From NCBI GenBank assembly GCA_963804825.1, contig CAWDRV010000003.1:1612001-1676000 (forward strand): DNA of 64,000 nt, given 5' to 3'. The notes below the pieces were generated by a model, which did not search any database, was not told the origin of the DNA, and saw only the letters and a program-made list of their open reading frames with translations. The DNA comes from JBKQVT01 sp963804825. Its GTDB lineage: Bacteria; Planctomycetota; Planctomycetia; Pirellulales; Thermoguttaceae. Both the position numbers and the translations under genes were made by a program. This document shows positions 55,897 through 64,000 of the stretch, in pieces; position 1 is the stretch's first letter, and the number at the start of each line of letters is the position of its first letter.

Positions 55897-57243
55897 TTAC
55901 GTGTTCGGCCAGGTCCGTTCGATGAAGGTCGTATCGGTGCGGCTTTCGGTGAAGGCCGGGTGGAGCAATATCTTCTGCAACATGGGGATCGTGGTCTTGA
56001 TCCCGTCGATCCGCAACTCCGACAACGCCCGCTTCATGCAGGAAATCGCCTCGTCGCGGCTCGGCTGGTGAACGATCAGCTTGCCGATCAACGAATCATA
56101 ATACGGCGACACCACATAGCCGGCATGGATGTGGGAATCGAAGCGGACGCCGAATCCGCCCGGGACGACCATGCCGGTGATCTGGCCGGGCATGGGCCGG
56201 AAGCCCTTTTCCGGGTCCTCGGCGTTGATGCGGCATTCGAGCGCCGCGCCTTGCTGGCGGACGTCGGCCTGCGCCAGCGGCAGCGGTTCGCCCGCCGCCA
56301 CGCGGATCTGCGCCTCGATCAAGTCGATGCCGGTGACCATTTCCGTGACCGGGTGCTCGACCTGGATTCGGGCGTTCATCTCGATGAAGTAATAATGGCC
56401 CTTGCGATCGACGATGAATTCGACGGTGCCGGCGTTGGTGTAGTTGGCCGCCCGCACCAGGCGGACCGCTGCCTCGCACATGGCCGCCCGCGTGCCGTTG
56501 TCGAGCCGCGGGGCGGGGCTTTCCTCGATCAGCTTCTGGTGCCGGCGCTGCATGGTGCAGTCGCGCTCCCAGAGGTGGATGGCGTTGCCGTGCAAGTCGG
56601 CCAGGACCTGGACCTCGACGTGGCGGGGGTGCTCGATGTATTTTTCGAGGTAGATTTCGGGGTTGCCGAAGGCGGCGTCGGCTTCGGCCTGGGCCTGCTG
56701 CAAGGCGGCCTTCAGGGCCAGCTCGTTGACGGCCACGCGCATGCCGCGGCCGCCCCCGCCCGCCGACGCCTTGACGAGCACGGGGAAACCCAACTCCTTG
56801 GCCAGCCGCATGGCCTCGGCCTCGCCGACGATCGAGCCGTCGCTGCCGGGGACGGTGGGGACGCCGGCCTCGTGGGCCACCCGGCGGGCCGAGTTCTTGT
56901 CGCCCACCAACGCCATCGCTTCGTGCGAGGGGCCGATGAACTCGATGTTGCAACTGCGGCAAACGTCGGCGAAATGGGCGTTCTCGGCCAGGAAACCGTA
57001 GCCCGGATGAATCGCCTGCACGTTGCCGATCTCCGCGGCGCTGATGACGCGGTCGATCTTCAGGTAGCTGTCGGCGGCCTTGGGCAGGCCGATGCAATAG
57101 GCTTCGTCGGCCAGCGACAAGTAGGCCGCGCCGCGGTCCGCTTCGCTGAAAACGGCCACGGTCTCGATGCCCAGCTCGCGGCAGGCACGAAAGATCCGCA
57201 GGGCGATCTCGCCCCGGTTGGCAACGAGAATGCGCTTGAACAT
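55897..57243 (-). CDS. accC: Acetyl-CoA carboxylase, biotin carboxylase subunit
   Basis: The 448-residue protein starts MFKRILVANRGEIALRIFRA, has the ATP-grasp glycine loop VKASAGGGGRGMRVAV, and carries the catalytic EMNARIQVEHPVTEMVTGID. It carboxylates biotin carried by AccB, with ATP and bicarbonate, in fatty acid synthesis. Its ATG overlaps the accB stop (TGATG). A GTG at 57246 is a less likely start. Confidence 0.96.
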   Translation of the reverse strand: MFKRILVANRGEIALRIFRACRELGIETVAVFSEADRGAAYLSLADEAYCIGLPKAADSYLKIDRVISAAEIGNVQAIHPGYGFLAENAHFADVCRSCNIEFIGPSHEAMALVGDKNSARRVAHEAGVPTVPGSDGSIVGEAEAMRLAKELGFPVLVKASAGGGGRGMRVAVNELALKAALQQAQAEADAAFGNPEIYLEKYIEHPRHVEVQVLADLHGNAIHLWERDCTMQRRHQKLIEESPAPRLDNGTRAAMCEAAVRLVRAANYTNAGTVEFIVDRKGHYYFIEMNARIQVEHPVTEMVTGIDLIEAQIRVAAGEPLPLAQADVRQQGAALECRINAEDPEKGFRPMPGQITGMVVPGGFGVRFDSHIHAGYVVSPYYDSLIGKLIVHQPSRDEAISCMKRALSELRIDGIKTTIPMLQKILLHPAFTESRTDTTFIERTWPNT

Positions 57244-57764
57244 CACGCCCGCGTATCCACTTTGAACAAGGGTTGTCCGAATTCCACCGGCTCGCCGTTT
57301 TCGACCAGCACGGACATGATCTTGCCGGCAACCTCGGCGGGAATCTGGTTGAAGACCTTCATGGCCTCCACGATGCAGATGGTTGTCTCCGGGCCGACGT
57401 GATCGCCGACCTTCACGTACGGGGGCGACTCGGGATCGGGAGCGGAGTAGAACGTTCCCACCATCGGGCTTTTGATGATCGCGGTATTCTGGTCCTCGGC
57501 CGCGGCCTGGTCCGAGGCGGGCGCGGACGTCGCCGTCGGCGCCGCCGCCCCGGCCGTTGCGGCGTCCGGAGGGGCCGACGCGGAAGCCGCCGGCGAGCGG
57601 GCGGCCGGACCGGTAATCACCGGCTCCTGCCCGCGGCGAATCTGGATTCGAGTCTCCCCCTCGCGCAAGTCGATCTCGCTCAGGTCGTGCTGCTTCATCA
57701 ATTCGACCAGGCGGCGAATCTTGCGTACGTCAAAAATGTCCTGGTGGGGCGAAGTACCGGACAT
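57243..57764 (-). CDS. accB: Acetyl-CoA carboxylase, biotin carboxyl carrier protein
   Basis: The 173-residue protein has an N-terminal helix (IFDVRKIRRLVELMKQHDL), an Ala/Pro-rich linker of about 50 residues, and the biotinyl domain with IKSPMVGTFY, the thumb ESPPYVKVGD, and EAMKVFN, whose Lys takes biotin. ATG 57764 has GGGAG seven bases upstream; the frame extends to 57821 without a better site. It is coupled to accC. Confidence 0.95.
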   Translation of the reverse strand: MSGTSPHQDIFDVRKIRRLVELMKQHDLSEIDLREGETRIQIRRGQEPVITGPAARSPAASASAPPDAATAGAAAPTATSAPASDQAAAEDQNTAIIKSPMVGTFYSAPDPESPPYVKVGDHVGPETTICIVEAMKVFNQIPAEVAGKIMSVLVENGEPVEFGQPLFKVDTRA

Positions 57765-57834
57765 GCCAAATCTCCCACTGTGTGTAAAGGAACCGAAAAC
57801 ACCCCGAACGAGCCGGATCATTTCCCCTTCTCAC

Positions 57835-57851
57835 GGAGGGAGAGGGGACTT
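57835..57851 (+). repeat. Partial copy of the 53-base dispersed repeat
   Basis: GGAGGGAGAGGGGACTT equals the last 17 bases of the elements at 5488-5540. It lies in the gap between pepP and accB. Confidence 0.45.
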
Positions 57852-57853
57852 TC

Positions 57854-58945
57854 TTAACCCACCGTCACTTCCTCAAGTTGCTTGGGGACACTGGTAAGGA
57901 CTTCATGCCCGTGGCGGGTGACCAGCACGTCGTCTTCAATGCGGACGCCACCCCAGCCCGGCAGATAAATACCCGGTTCGACGGTCACCACCATCCCCGG
58001 TTTGAGCACCGTAGAGATATTGACGGCCAACCGTGGCGCTTCGTGGACCTCCAGTCCCAACCCGTGACCCAGGCCGTGACCAAAAAACCGGCCGAAACCA
58101 GCCTTGGCAATGACCCCACGGGCGACGGCATCAACGTCATGGCCCGTGACGCCCGGCCGAACGGCGGCAATTCCCCGGGCCTGGGCTTCGAGCACAACTC
58201 CATACACGCGCCGGAGTTTGGGCGAGATTCTACCCGTGAGCAATACCCGCGTCAAGTCGCTATTATAAAGGCCCTCGTTAGCCCCCCAATCGACCAGGAG
58301 GAGGTCCCCCTCGCTGACCCGCTTCCCGGTCGGAACCGCATGGGGCAACGCCGCCCGCGGCCCCACGGCGACAATCGAGGGAAACGCGCAGTCCTTGGCG
58401 CCGAACAGGCGGAGCTGGCAGGCCAACTCGTCGGCCAACTCCTTCTCGGTCTGCTCCGGACGCACTGTCGCCCGCAACACGGCGAACGCCTTCTCCGCCT
58501 GCCAGACGGCCTTGCGCAAGATCGCGATTTCCTCCTGATCCTTGATGAGCCGCAACGCCTCGACCAGGCCGGACGTGGCGACGATTTCCAGCTTCGGCAG
58601 CTTCGCGGCGATCCGATCCCGCAGCGACACGGTCATCGAGTCGCCCTCGATGGCCAGCCGACCCACGCCCGCACTGCGGAGGGTCTTGACCACCGATTGG
58701 AGCATGTTCGCGCCGGGCCGCCGGATATGCAGATCGACCCCCGGGCATTGCTCGCCCAGTTGGGTCGTGTAGCGCGGATCGCTCAGGACCACGTCGCCGT
58801 CGCGTCGCACGAGCAGGTAGCTGTCGTCGCCGGTGAAGCCGGTCAAATAGGTGACGTTGGTAAAGCTCGTGACCAAAAGGGCGTCGGCCCCGGTCTTTTT
58901 CAGCCGCCGGCGGAGTTTATCGCGTCGCTCTTCGTGTCGGGCCAT
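57854..58945 (-). CDS. pepP: M24-family Xaa-Pro aminopeptidase
   Basis: The 363-residue protein has a creatinase-like N-terminal domain (DALLVTSFTNVTYLTGFTGD) and a pita-bread C-terminal domain with the five metal ligands: DLLLVDWGANEGLYNSDLTR (two Asp), GHGLGHGLGLEVHE (His), VVTVEPGIYLPG (Glu) and VRIEDDVLV (Glu). It removes N-terminal residues before proline. ATG 58945 was chosen; the longer frame up to 59149 reads through repeats. Upstream of accB-accC, this matches the pepP-(efp)-accBC order of many bacteria, but efp is missing here. Confidence 0.93.
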   Translation of the reverse strand: MARHEERRDKLRRRLKKTGADALLVTSFTNVTYLTGFTGDDSYLLVRRDGDVVLSDPRYTTQLGEQCPGVDLHIRRPGANMLQSVVKTLRSAGVGRLAIEGDSMTVSLRDRIAAKLPKLEIVATSGLVEALRLIKDQEEIAILRKAVWQAEKAFAVLRATVRPEQTEKELADELACQLRLFGAKDCAFPSIVAVGPRAALPHAVPTGKRVSEGDLLLVDWGANEGLYNSDLTRVLLTGRISPKLRRVYGVVLEAQARGIAAVRPGVTGHDVDAVARGVIAKAGFGRFFGHGLGHGLGLEVHEAPRLAVNISTVLKPGMVVTVEPGIYLPGWGGVRIEDDVLVTRHGHEVLTSVPKQLEEVTVG

Positions 58946-59159
58946 GTGGTTTCTCCAGAGTAAGACCCCATTGGACCACGAAAGGGCGGAAGGCGGAAGG
59001 GGGAGGGCGGAAGGGGGGAAAAAGCCCCCGGACTGCGTCCGGGGGGCCAGCGAGCCGCCGAAGACGCCAGCCAATTCCCTCCGCGGCGGGCAGCGACGAT
59101 CATGGTACCCTCCGCGGGGTCGTGCCCTCTGCGGGGTCACGGGCGTCATAGCGGCGAGG

Positions 59160-59365
59160 CGAACCTGGCGGCGTTGGAATTGGCGTGCCGTCTGACGGGC
59201 TGGACGCAGCGGGCGATCGGGGAGTATTATGGCGGCATCAGTTCCGCGGCGGTGAGCGTGGCGTGGCGTAAGGTTCGCCAGCGGCCCGCCGCGCTGGCCC
59301 AGACGGTTGAGGGTTTATCCAGGAGGCTTACGGAAGGCCGGGAAGGGACTAAAGTTGATAATTAA
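59160..59365 (+). pseudogene. C-terminal remnant of a REP-associated transposase (RAYT-like)
   Basis: The frame reads NLAALELACRLTGWTQRAIG, then EYYGGISSAAVSVAWRKVRQ, which looks like the helix-turn-helix tail found after the Y1 HUH domain of some REP-associated transposases. The catalytic N-terminal part is missing. The remnant is followed directly by GATAATTAAAGTC-type repeats, the sort of element such transposases mobilise. The identification is from the motif pattern only. Confidence 0.4.
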
Positions 59366-59442
59366 AGTCTGACCCCGTTCTCCGGGACCCCGTTCTCCGG
59401 ACCCCGTTCTCCGCTGCGATAATTAAAGTCTGACCCCGTTCT
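59357..59442 (+). repeat. Direct repeats of GATAATTAAAGTCTGACCCC and GGACCCCGTTCTCC
   Basis: An identical 25-base unit starts at 59357 and 59418 (GATAATTAAAGTCTGACCCC, then GTTCT). Between them are shorter copies of GACCCCGTTCTCC. An inverted copy of the core lies at 59942-59959. The three bracket a lone gene at 59620-59910. This looks like a REP array left by a RAYT-type transposase. Confidence 0.75.
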
Positions 59443-59619
59443 GGACCTGAACCTTCAACGGACACCCACGGGTCTTGCACCGCGCACCCCGCCAGCCGGC
59501 TGGACATGGCACCATGCGTAAGAACCCGGAGTGGTGCAACTTGTTCCGCGCACACAACATGCACCCGGTAGTATCTTTCAGAATAAGCTGCATCCGGGTG
59601 GTCAAGGAGGGTATTCAAT

Positions 59620-59910
59620 ATGGGGAGAATAATGACATTGATAGACGTTGTTCGTGAATTGTATTCCTTCGACAACGAGGGCATAATATGCGCATCCAAG
59701 CCGTGGAGTGAGAATTCTCAGGCTATTGTCGTTGTGGAGCCTGACGCGCGGCAGACTCCAGCGGAGGCCAAGAAGCTAGGCATGGCGTACTTCTTGGATG
59801 TGTTCATTGCCCGCGAGTTCTTAGAGGATTGGTCAAGTAACCTCGGCACCAAGCCGACACTCCAAGAACAGTGTGCGCGGCTTATTCAGTATGCAATCAT
59901 GGACGCCTGA
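59620..59910 (+). CDS. Hypothetical protein, 96 aa, lone AT-richer gene between REP copies
   Basis: AAGGAGG (59604-59610) nine bases before the ATG makes this a real gene. The product reads TLIDVVRELYSFDNEGIICA, SKPWSENSQAIVVVEPDA, KLGMAYFLDVFIAREFLEDW and EQCARLIQYAIMDA. The predicted beta-strands around a helix resemble small immunity-type proteins of polymorphic toxin systems, but no toxin is nearby and the family is not identified. GC content is visibly lower than in the chromosome around it, and repeat copies flank it, so it was probably brought in by a mobile element. Confidence 0.55.
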   Translation: MGRIMTLIDVVRELYSFDNEGIICASKPWSENSQAIVVVEPDARQTPAEAKKLGMAYFLDVFIAREFLEDWSSNLGTKPTLQEQCARLIQYAIMDA

Positions 59911-59941
59911 ACGGGGTCGAGGGTCTTTGATTTGTCGGGAT

Positions 59942-59959
59942 CGGGGTCAGACTTTAATT
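59942..59959 (-). repeat. Inverted copy of the AATTAAAGTCTGACCCCG repeat
   Basis: CGGGGTCAGACTTTAATT is the exact reverse complement of the core at 59361-59378 and 59421-59438. It lies 31 bases beyond the stop of the lone gene. Confidence 0.7.
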
Positions 59960-60141
59960 ATTAACTTTGTGGCGAAGGCGACGGGGTTGGATTCCGGACG
60001 CAATACCGAATTCATGACAGTTTCAGTCGGCGCTCAATAACCAGCCGACGATCCCGGCGACCGAAGCAACCCTGGCGAGGGGGCGGCAGCATGCCGCGCC
60101 GGCCAATTCCCTCCGCGGCGGGCAATGACTATCATGGAGAT

Positions 60142-60960
60142 ATGGACCCCCATGACCTCGAACAGCTTGCCCGGCAGGTGCTTTGCGGCGAACTTTCCGT
60201 CGAGCAGTTCGTCGGCCGGATCGGACGGCTGACCATTGCCGACGTGGGCGAGGCCCAGATCGACCTGGACCGCGACCGCCGCTGCGGCTTTCCGGAAGTC
60301 GTGTTCGCCGAGGGCAAGAGCGTGGCGGCCATGGAGAAGATTTTTCAAGCCCAGATCGCCCACGGCAGCGACGTGCTGGCCACGCGGATGGCGCCGGAGC
60401 AGGCGGCCGAGCTTCTGACGAAGTTTCCGCAGGGGCGTTACAATGCCGTGGGCCGGACGTTTCGCATCCCCCAGAGCGCGACGGCGACAGCGGCGGCAAC
60501 GGGCGACGGCCGGACGCCGCAACTGGGCCGCGTGGTGATCGTGACCGCCGGCACCAGCGATCTGCCCGTGGCCGAGGAGGCCCGGGAGACGGCGCTTTGG
60601 ACCGGGGCCGCGGTCGAGATGGTGCAGGACGTGGGGGTTGCCGGGCCGCATCGGCTCACGGCCAACTTGCCGCTGTTGAAGCAGGCCGACGCCATCGTGG
60701 TCGTTGCCGGCATGGAAGGGGCGCTGCCGAGCGTGGTGGGCGGATACGTGTCGTGTCCGGTCGTTGCGGTGCCGACCAGCGTCGGCTACGGCGCCAGTTT
60801 CGGCGGCATCGCGGCCTTGTTGGGAATGCTCAACAGTTGTGCCGCGAACGTCTCGGTGGTCAACATCGACGCCGGTTTCAAGGGCGGTTACGTCGCCGGA
60901 TTGATCGCCAAGAATGCGGCACGGGGACGAAAGGCCGCACAGCCCGCCAATTCGCCATGA
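60142..60960 (+). CDS. larB: Nickel pincer cofactor biosynthesis protein LarB
   Basis: The 272-residue protein carboxylates and cleaves nicotinic acid adenine dinucleotide to begin making the pincer ligand for nickel in lactate racemase-type enzymes. The C-terminal half is the AIR-carboxylase-like domain: VVIVTAGTSDLPVAEEARET, ADAIVVVAGMEGALPSVVGG and PVVAVPTSVGYGASFGG. The N-terminal half is typical (CGFPEVVFAEGKSVAAMEKI). ATG 60142 was chosen as the start of the conserved helix (DPHDLEQLARQVL). Its stop overlaps the nnrD ATG (60957-60960). A larE gene follows 1.3 kb downstream. Confidence 0.93.
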   Translation: MDPHDLEQLARQVLCGELSVEQFVGRIGRLTIADVGEAQIDLDRDRRCGFPEVVFAEGKSVAAMEKIFQAQIAHGSDVLATRMAPEQAAELLTKFPQGRYNAVGRTFRIPQSATATAAATGDGRTPQLGRVVIVTAGTSDLPVAEEARETALWTGAAVEMVQDVGVAGPHRLTANLPLLKQADAIVVVAGMEGALPSVVGGYVSCPVVAVPTSVGYGASFGGIAALLGMLNSCAANVSVVNIDAGFKGGYVAGLIAKNAARGRKAAQPANSP

Positions 60961-61817
60961 CTTCATCCCAAGAAGAACCGCTGCCTCGATTGCCGCCGCG
61001 GCCCGCGGACGCCCATAAAGGGGCCTTCGGCACGGCGCTGATCGTGGGCGGGTCGCGGGGAATGGCCGGGGCGGCCGCCTTGGCCGGCATGGCGGCGTTG
61101 CGCGGGGCGCGGGCCTGGTCCGACTGGCAGTGGCCAACACCTGTCTGGATGTCGTGGCTGCCTTCGAGCCGTCCTACATGACCGCGCCGCTGCCGGACGA
61201 TGCCGAGGGCCGCATTTCGGCGGCGGCCTATCCGACAATCCTGGGGCTAAGCGAGTCGGCCACCGTGGTTGCCTGTGGGCCGGGGTTGGGTCGTTCGCCG
61301 GAATTGGATGAGTTGGTCGTTCGTCTTTATCGTGAAGTGGCCCGGCCGATGGTCGTGGATGCCGATGCCCTAAACGCCTTGGCGGCGCGGCCGGAGTCGC
61401 TCGATCAGCCCGGCGGCCCGCGGATATTGACGCCGCATCCCGGCGAGTTCGCCCGTCTGATCGGACGGAAGCTCGAGGGTGCGGCCCGCGTGGAGGCGGC
61501 CGTCGAGTTGGCCGGGCGCTGCCGAGGGGTTGTCGTGCTCAAGGGGCACGGCACGTTCGATGACCGACGGTCGGCGGCAGGTTCGCAATACGACGGGGAA
61601 TCCGGGCATGGCCACCGGAGGATCGGGCGACGTGCTCACGGGGCTGATTGCGGCGATGTGGTGCCAGGGTCTGGCCGGCTACGAGGCGGCCCGGCTGGGC
61701 GTCTATGTCCACGGTCTTGCCGGCGACCTGGCCGCGGCCGAGTTGGGCCAAGCGTCGATGATCGCCGGCGACCTGGTGCGGTTTTTGCCCGAGGCGCTAA
61801 AAAGCCTGGCCGTGTGA
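60957..61817 (+). CDS. nnrD: ADP-dependent NAD(P)H-hydrate dehydratase (frame changes near 61110 and 61562)
   Basis: The first frame reads DAHKGAFGTALIVGGSRGMA. A missing base near 61107 links to GLVRLAVANTCLDVVAAFEP in the next frame, followed by ATVVACGPGLGRS and PRILTPHPGEFARLIG. A second change near 61562 links to VRNTTGNPGMATGGSGDVLT and the C-terminal helix. This is the whole YjeF C-terminal (carbohydrate-kinase-like) enzyme, which repairs hydrated NADH. The reconstructed length is about 286 residues. It overlaps larB by four bases. The link of NAD repair and a NAD-derived cofactor pathway is notable. Confidence 0.8.
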
Positions 61818-61838
61818 TGCACATTCGAGAAGACATTT

Positions 61839-61920
61839 GTAGGGTGGGTCAAGCGCAGCGAGACCCACCATCAGTTTTTCGCGGATATTGGTGGGTCTCG
61901 CCGCGCTCGACCCACCCTAC
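61839..61920. repeat. MITE-like inverted repeat (GTAGGGTGGGTC family), copy 2
   Basis: Arms of 32 bases (61839-61870 and 61889-61920) share GTAGGGTGGGTC-AGCG and GAGACCCACCA with the copy at 34510-34593; the 18-base loop differs. It lies in the 442-base gap 61818-62259 between nnrD and larE. The remainder of the gap has no gene apart from the short dyad at 62212-62238. Confidence 0.75.
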
Positions 61921-62211
61921 CGTTGTTTTGGCAACTGAAGCGGCCCCCCCTTGTCTCTCGTCGGGCAACTTGCTAAGATAACACTGGTCCTCTACCATGT
62001 TCGTGTTGCCGATGCAACTTTTTGGTGAGCCGATACGTATGCCCGTTCGGCGCCTGAATTAAAGACTCTGGCCGCGTGTATAGCCGCTGAATGGCCCGGC
62101 TTGCCGAGCTGCAACGGATCACACAACCCGGAGTCCAGGCTGCCCTCTTTAGCAATAACGGGCTCTCAAAATAGCATCGCCACGGCATTACGGTGGAGGA
62201 CCTTTTTCTTG

Positions 62212-62238
62212 GTGCCACGGCTGACACAGCCGTGGCAC
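62212..62238. repeat. Palindrome GTGCCACGGCTG-ACA-CAGCCGTGGCAC
   Basis: A perfect 12-base dyad with a 3-base loop lies 22 bases upstream of the larE start. It shares the GTGCCAC ends with the element at 50533-50600, which suggests related families of extragenic palindromes. Its place close to the ribosome site could affect larE translation. Confidence 0.65.
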
Positions 62239-62259
62239 GCGATCCCAATCCTTCCTGCC

Positions 62260-63114
62260 ATGACGGAACTTTCCGCGGAACTGACGGCCCGGCGCGATCG
62301 CCTGCTGGAAATGCTGCGAAGCTACGGCAGTTGCGCGGTGGCGTTTTCGGGCGGGCTGGACAGCACGGTGCTGGCCAAGGCGGCCCAGCTCGCGTTGGGC
62401 CCCAGTGCGGTCGCCGTCACGGGCACCAGCGCCAGCCTGGCGGCCGGCGAACTGGACCAGTGCCGCCAGTTGGCCCGGTTGATCGGTATCCGGCACGAGG
62501 TGATCGAGACCGGCGAGTTGTCGAGTCCGCAATACCTCGAGAACACGCCGGACCGCTGTTACTTCTGCAAGACCGAGTTGTTCGTCGAGGTGGAGAAACT
62601 GGCGGCGCGGCTGGGCGTGGCCGTCGTCGTGGACGGATCGAACCGCGACGACCGCGGCGAGCACCGGCCCGGGCTTCGGGCCGCCGGAGAGCGCCACGTC
62701 CGCAGCCCGTTGGCCGAGTGCGGTTTCACGAAGGGGGAACTTCGCGAGTTGGCGGCGTTCTGGGGGCTGCCGACGTGGAACAAGCCGGCCACGCCCTGCC
62801 TCAGCAGCCGCATCGCCTACGGAGAGCCGGTCACGCCGGAGCGGCTGGCGATGATCGACCAGGCCGAGGCGTACTTGCGCGGCCGGGGCTTCCAGCCGTT
62901 GCGGGTGCGTTACCACAAGGGCGACATGGCGCGGATCGAAGTCGCGTCCGAGGGACTTGCGAAGTTCGCCGATGCCGAGTTTCGCCGCCAGGTCGTCGAG
63001 AAGCTCAAGTCGCTGGGGTTCCGCTACGTCTCGCTCGACTTGGAAGGATTTCGCAGCGGCAGTCTCAACGCCGTTCTGCCGCCGGAGAGTCTGCAGATTG
63101 CCGCGAAGAAGTAA
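62260..63114 (+). CDS. larE: LarE-type sulfur transferase, three-Cys variant
   Basis: The 284-residue protein has the PP-loop ATPase motif SGGLDST (30-36), binds the pyridinium precursor made by LarB, and inserts sulfur. The Lactobacillus enzyme gives up the sulfur of one Cys and is spent. Here that Cys is present (C180 in KPATPCLSSRIAYG), together with C100 and C103 in DRCYFCKTEL. Three such cysteines mark LarE proteins that bind a [4Fe-4S] cluster and can act repeatedly, as reported for a Thermotoga enzyme. ATG 62260 starts the conserved domain; longer frames run through repeats. LarC is not in the window. Confidence 0.9.
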   Translation: MTELSAELTARRDRLLEMLRSYGSCAVAFSGGLDSTVLAKAAQLALGPSAVAVTGTSASLAAGELDQCRQLARLIGIRHEVIETGELSSPQYLENTPDRCYFCKTELFVEVEKLAARLGVAVVVDGSNRDDRGEHRPGLRAAGERHVRSPLAECGFTKGELRELAAFWGLPTWNKPATPCLSSRIAYGEPVTPERLAMIDQAEAYLRGRGFQPLRVRYHKGDMARIEVASEGLAKFADAEFRRQVVEKLKSLGFRYVSLDLEGFRSGSLNAVLPPESLQIAAKK

Positions 63115-63171
63115 GGGGCGTGGGGCTTCTTCAATCTCGAATGCGGCTGGTGGCTGCAACCGAATGGAAAC

Positions 63172-63316
63172 AAGGGATTAGGGATTGGAAAGCTGGATTC
63201 CGCACGGAACCGTTGTCGTATCTTTCTTTCATTTGCGAACCTACGAAAACATTCGCGCAGAACGTGCAGAAACCTCAGCCTAAGATTCTAATCCCCAATC
63301 CCCAATCCCTAATCCC
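63172..63316. repeat. Inverted pair of GGGATTAGGGATTGG repeats
   Basis: AAGGGATTAGGGATTGG (63172-63188) is answered by CTAATCCCCAATCCCC and AATCCCTAATCCC (63288-63316), and the same motif occurs at 49514-49537. The pair fills the gap between larE and the converging kinase gene and may form a terminator-like stem for both. Confidence 0.55.
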
Positions 63317-63327
63317 CTGTCCGCTGT

Positions 63328-64000
63328 TCACAGCTTGTTGCTCAGGACGGCCGCCACGACGATTGCCGCGGCCACCAGCAGCCCGACCGCAATGGCGATC
63401 CACATCCAGGCGGGCACGGGGTTTTCTTGACGCCGGCGATAGGCGGCCATTTGCTCGTCGGTCACCGGCGGCGTCGGGTTGCGCGGGCGACTGGCCGCCA
63501 GCAGATCGTCGATGGGAATGACGAATTCCGAGGCCGGCCGACCCTCGGTCTCCAGGGGCTTGGCCATGGGGAGGTGTTTGGCCTCCCGGATCTTGCGGCC
63601 GATCTTGGACTCGGAAAGATCGCTCGCCCTGGCCTGCGCGGGCAAGGGCGGCGGCCCTTTGACGGTGGAACGGCCGAGGTCGGCCATCGTGTCGGTCAAG
63701 GCCGTGTCTTGACGGGGTTTGCCCAGCGTAGCCGGGCGGGCGCCCTTGCCGCCCAGATCGCGGCGGGCCACCGGCAGCCCGTGGGGCGACGATGTCCCCG
63801 CGCGAGGCCACGAGCCGCTGCCGTCGAGCAAGGAACTGCCATGTCCGTGGGCCACGAGCCAGTCGGCCAGCGCATCGGCGACCTCTTGGGCCGTCTGATA
63901 GCGGCGATCGAGCTTCTTGGCCATCATCCTGTTGCAGATCTCGATCAGGTCCGCCGCGATGTCGGGACGCTCCAGGCCGATGTCCGGCGGCGGCGTCTTC
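63328..64000 (-). CDS. Ser/Thr protein kinase, C-terminal part (cut by window edge), tail-anchored
   Basis: The visible 223 residues start in the last helices of a kinase lobe (IAADLIEICNRMMAKKLDRR, then YQTAQEVADALADWL), which is the common end of PknB-like domains. A Pro/Gly/Ser-rich linker follows with LPMAKPLETEGRPASEF, and then one membrane helix at the very C-terminus (PAWMWIAIAVGLLVAAAIVV). This would leave the kinase in the cytoplasm, held by its tail with almost nothing outside, unlike the kinase at 16893-19715. The catalytic part lies beyond the window. Confidence 0.85.
   Translation of the reverse strand, partial: KTPPPDIGLERPDIAADLIEICNRMMAKKLDRRYQTAQEVADALADWLVAHGHGSSLLDGSGSWPRAGTSSPHGLPVARRDLGGKGARPATLGKPRQDTALTDTMADLGRSTVKGPPPLPAQARASDLSESKIGRKIREAKHLPMAKPLETEGRPASEFVIPIDDLLAASRPRNPTPPVTDEQMAAYRRRQENPVPAWMWIAIAVGLLVAAAIVVAAVLSNKL

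Noticed and set aside
57273..57857. A plus-strand open frame with a Gly/Arg-rich product
   Set aside because: It is antisense to accB, whose biotin domain is unmistakable.

Overview
The window is GC-rich bacterial chromosome, most likely from a member of the Planctomycetota (Pirellulales-like). This is inferred from gene content: large Ser/Thr kinases with a transmembrane segment and an exported tail, a BON-domain exported protein, ExbB/ExbD followed by a toroid-fold membrane protein, a PPi-type phosphofructokinase, zinc-ribbon/DUF4350-like membrane proteins, a very long Ig-like protein, and many intergenic palindromes. No 16S rRNA is present, so the rank is not proven.

Layout. 1-5125: HAD hydrolase (cut by the left edge), a DUF2252-like stub, a hemerythrin gene behind a perfect FNR-type box, a secreted glycosidase-like protein, an MFS exporter, a zinc-ribbon protein and tRNA-Ile. 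5564-13391: TlpA-like thioredoxin protein, BON protein, lipoprotein, then exbB-exbD-toroid protein. 13408-14889: an IS4-family element inserted in the loop of a chromosomal palindrome. 15104-26272: two TatA-like genes, tRNA-Val, folate cyclo-ligase, a Ser/Thr kinase, a HEAT-repeat protein, amtB-glnK behind a sigma-54 promoter, an exported Gfo/Idh/MocA oxidoreductase and a second glycosidase-like protein. 26331-27766: a broken pYEATS-like membrane gene and a PIN toxin-antitoxin pair.

27785-52841 is the most interesting region. Two divergent arms meet at about 43200-43400. The minus arm holds a giant zinc-ribbon/TM/Ig-like protein of about 2000 residues, a SrfC-like P-loop GTPase, a SrfB-like Hsp70/actin-fold ATPase, a small membrane protein, a GrpE-like protein, and a zinc-ribbon/proline-rich/beta-propeller protein. 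The plus arm holds an FHA membrane protein, a divergent kinase, a VWA protein, a PP2C phosphatase and a zinc-ribbon DUF4350-like membrane protein. A restriction-modification pair sits inside the plus arm. I infer one envelope-associated chaperone/GTPase machine controlled by reversible phosphorylation. SrfB/SrfC and kinase-PP2C-VWA triads are each known; I do not know this combination as a described system.

52984-64000: an AT-richer orphan gene, a DUF433/DUF5615 toxin-antitoxin pair, PPi-PFK, accC-accB-pepP, a REP/RAYT remnant region, the nickel-pincer cofactor genes larB-nnrD-larE, and the end of another Ser/Thr kinase.

About fifteen to twenty otherwise conserved genes or gene parts carry single-base frame changes, of both signs, with good homology on each side. 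Consensus errors in the assembly explain this better than mass pseudogenisation, so those genes are given as one locus each with the frame change stated.
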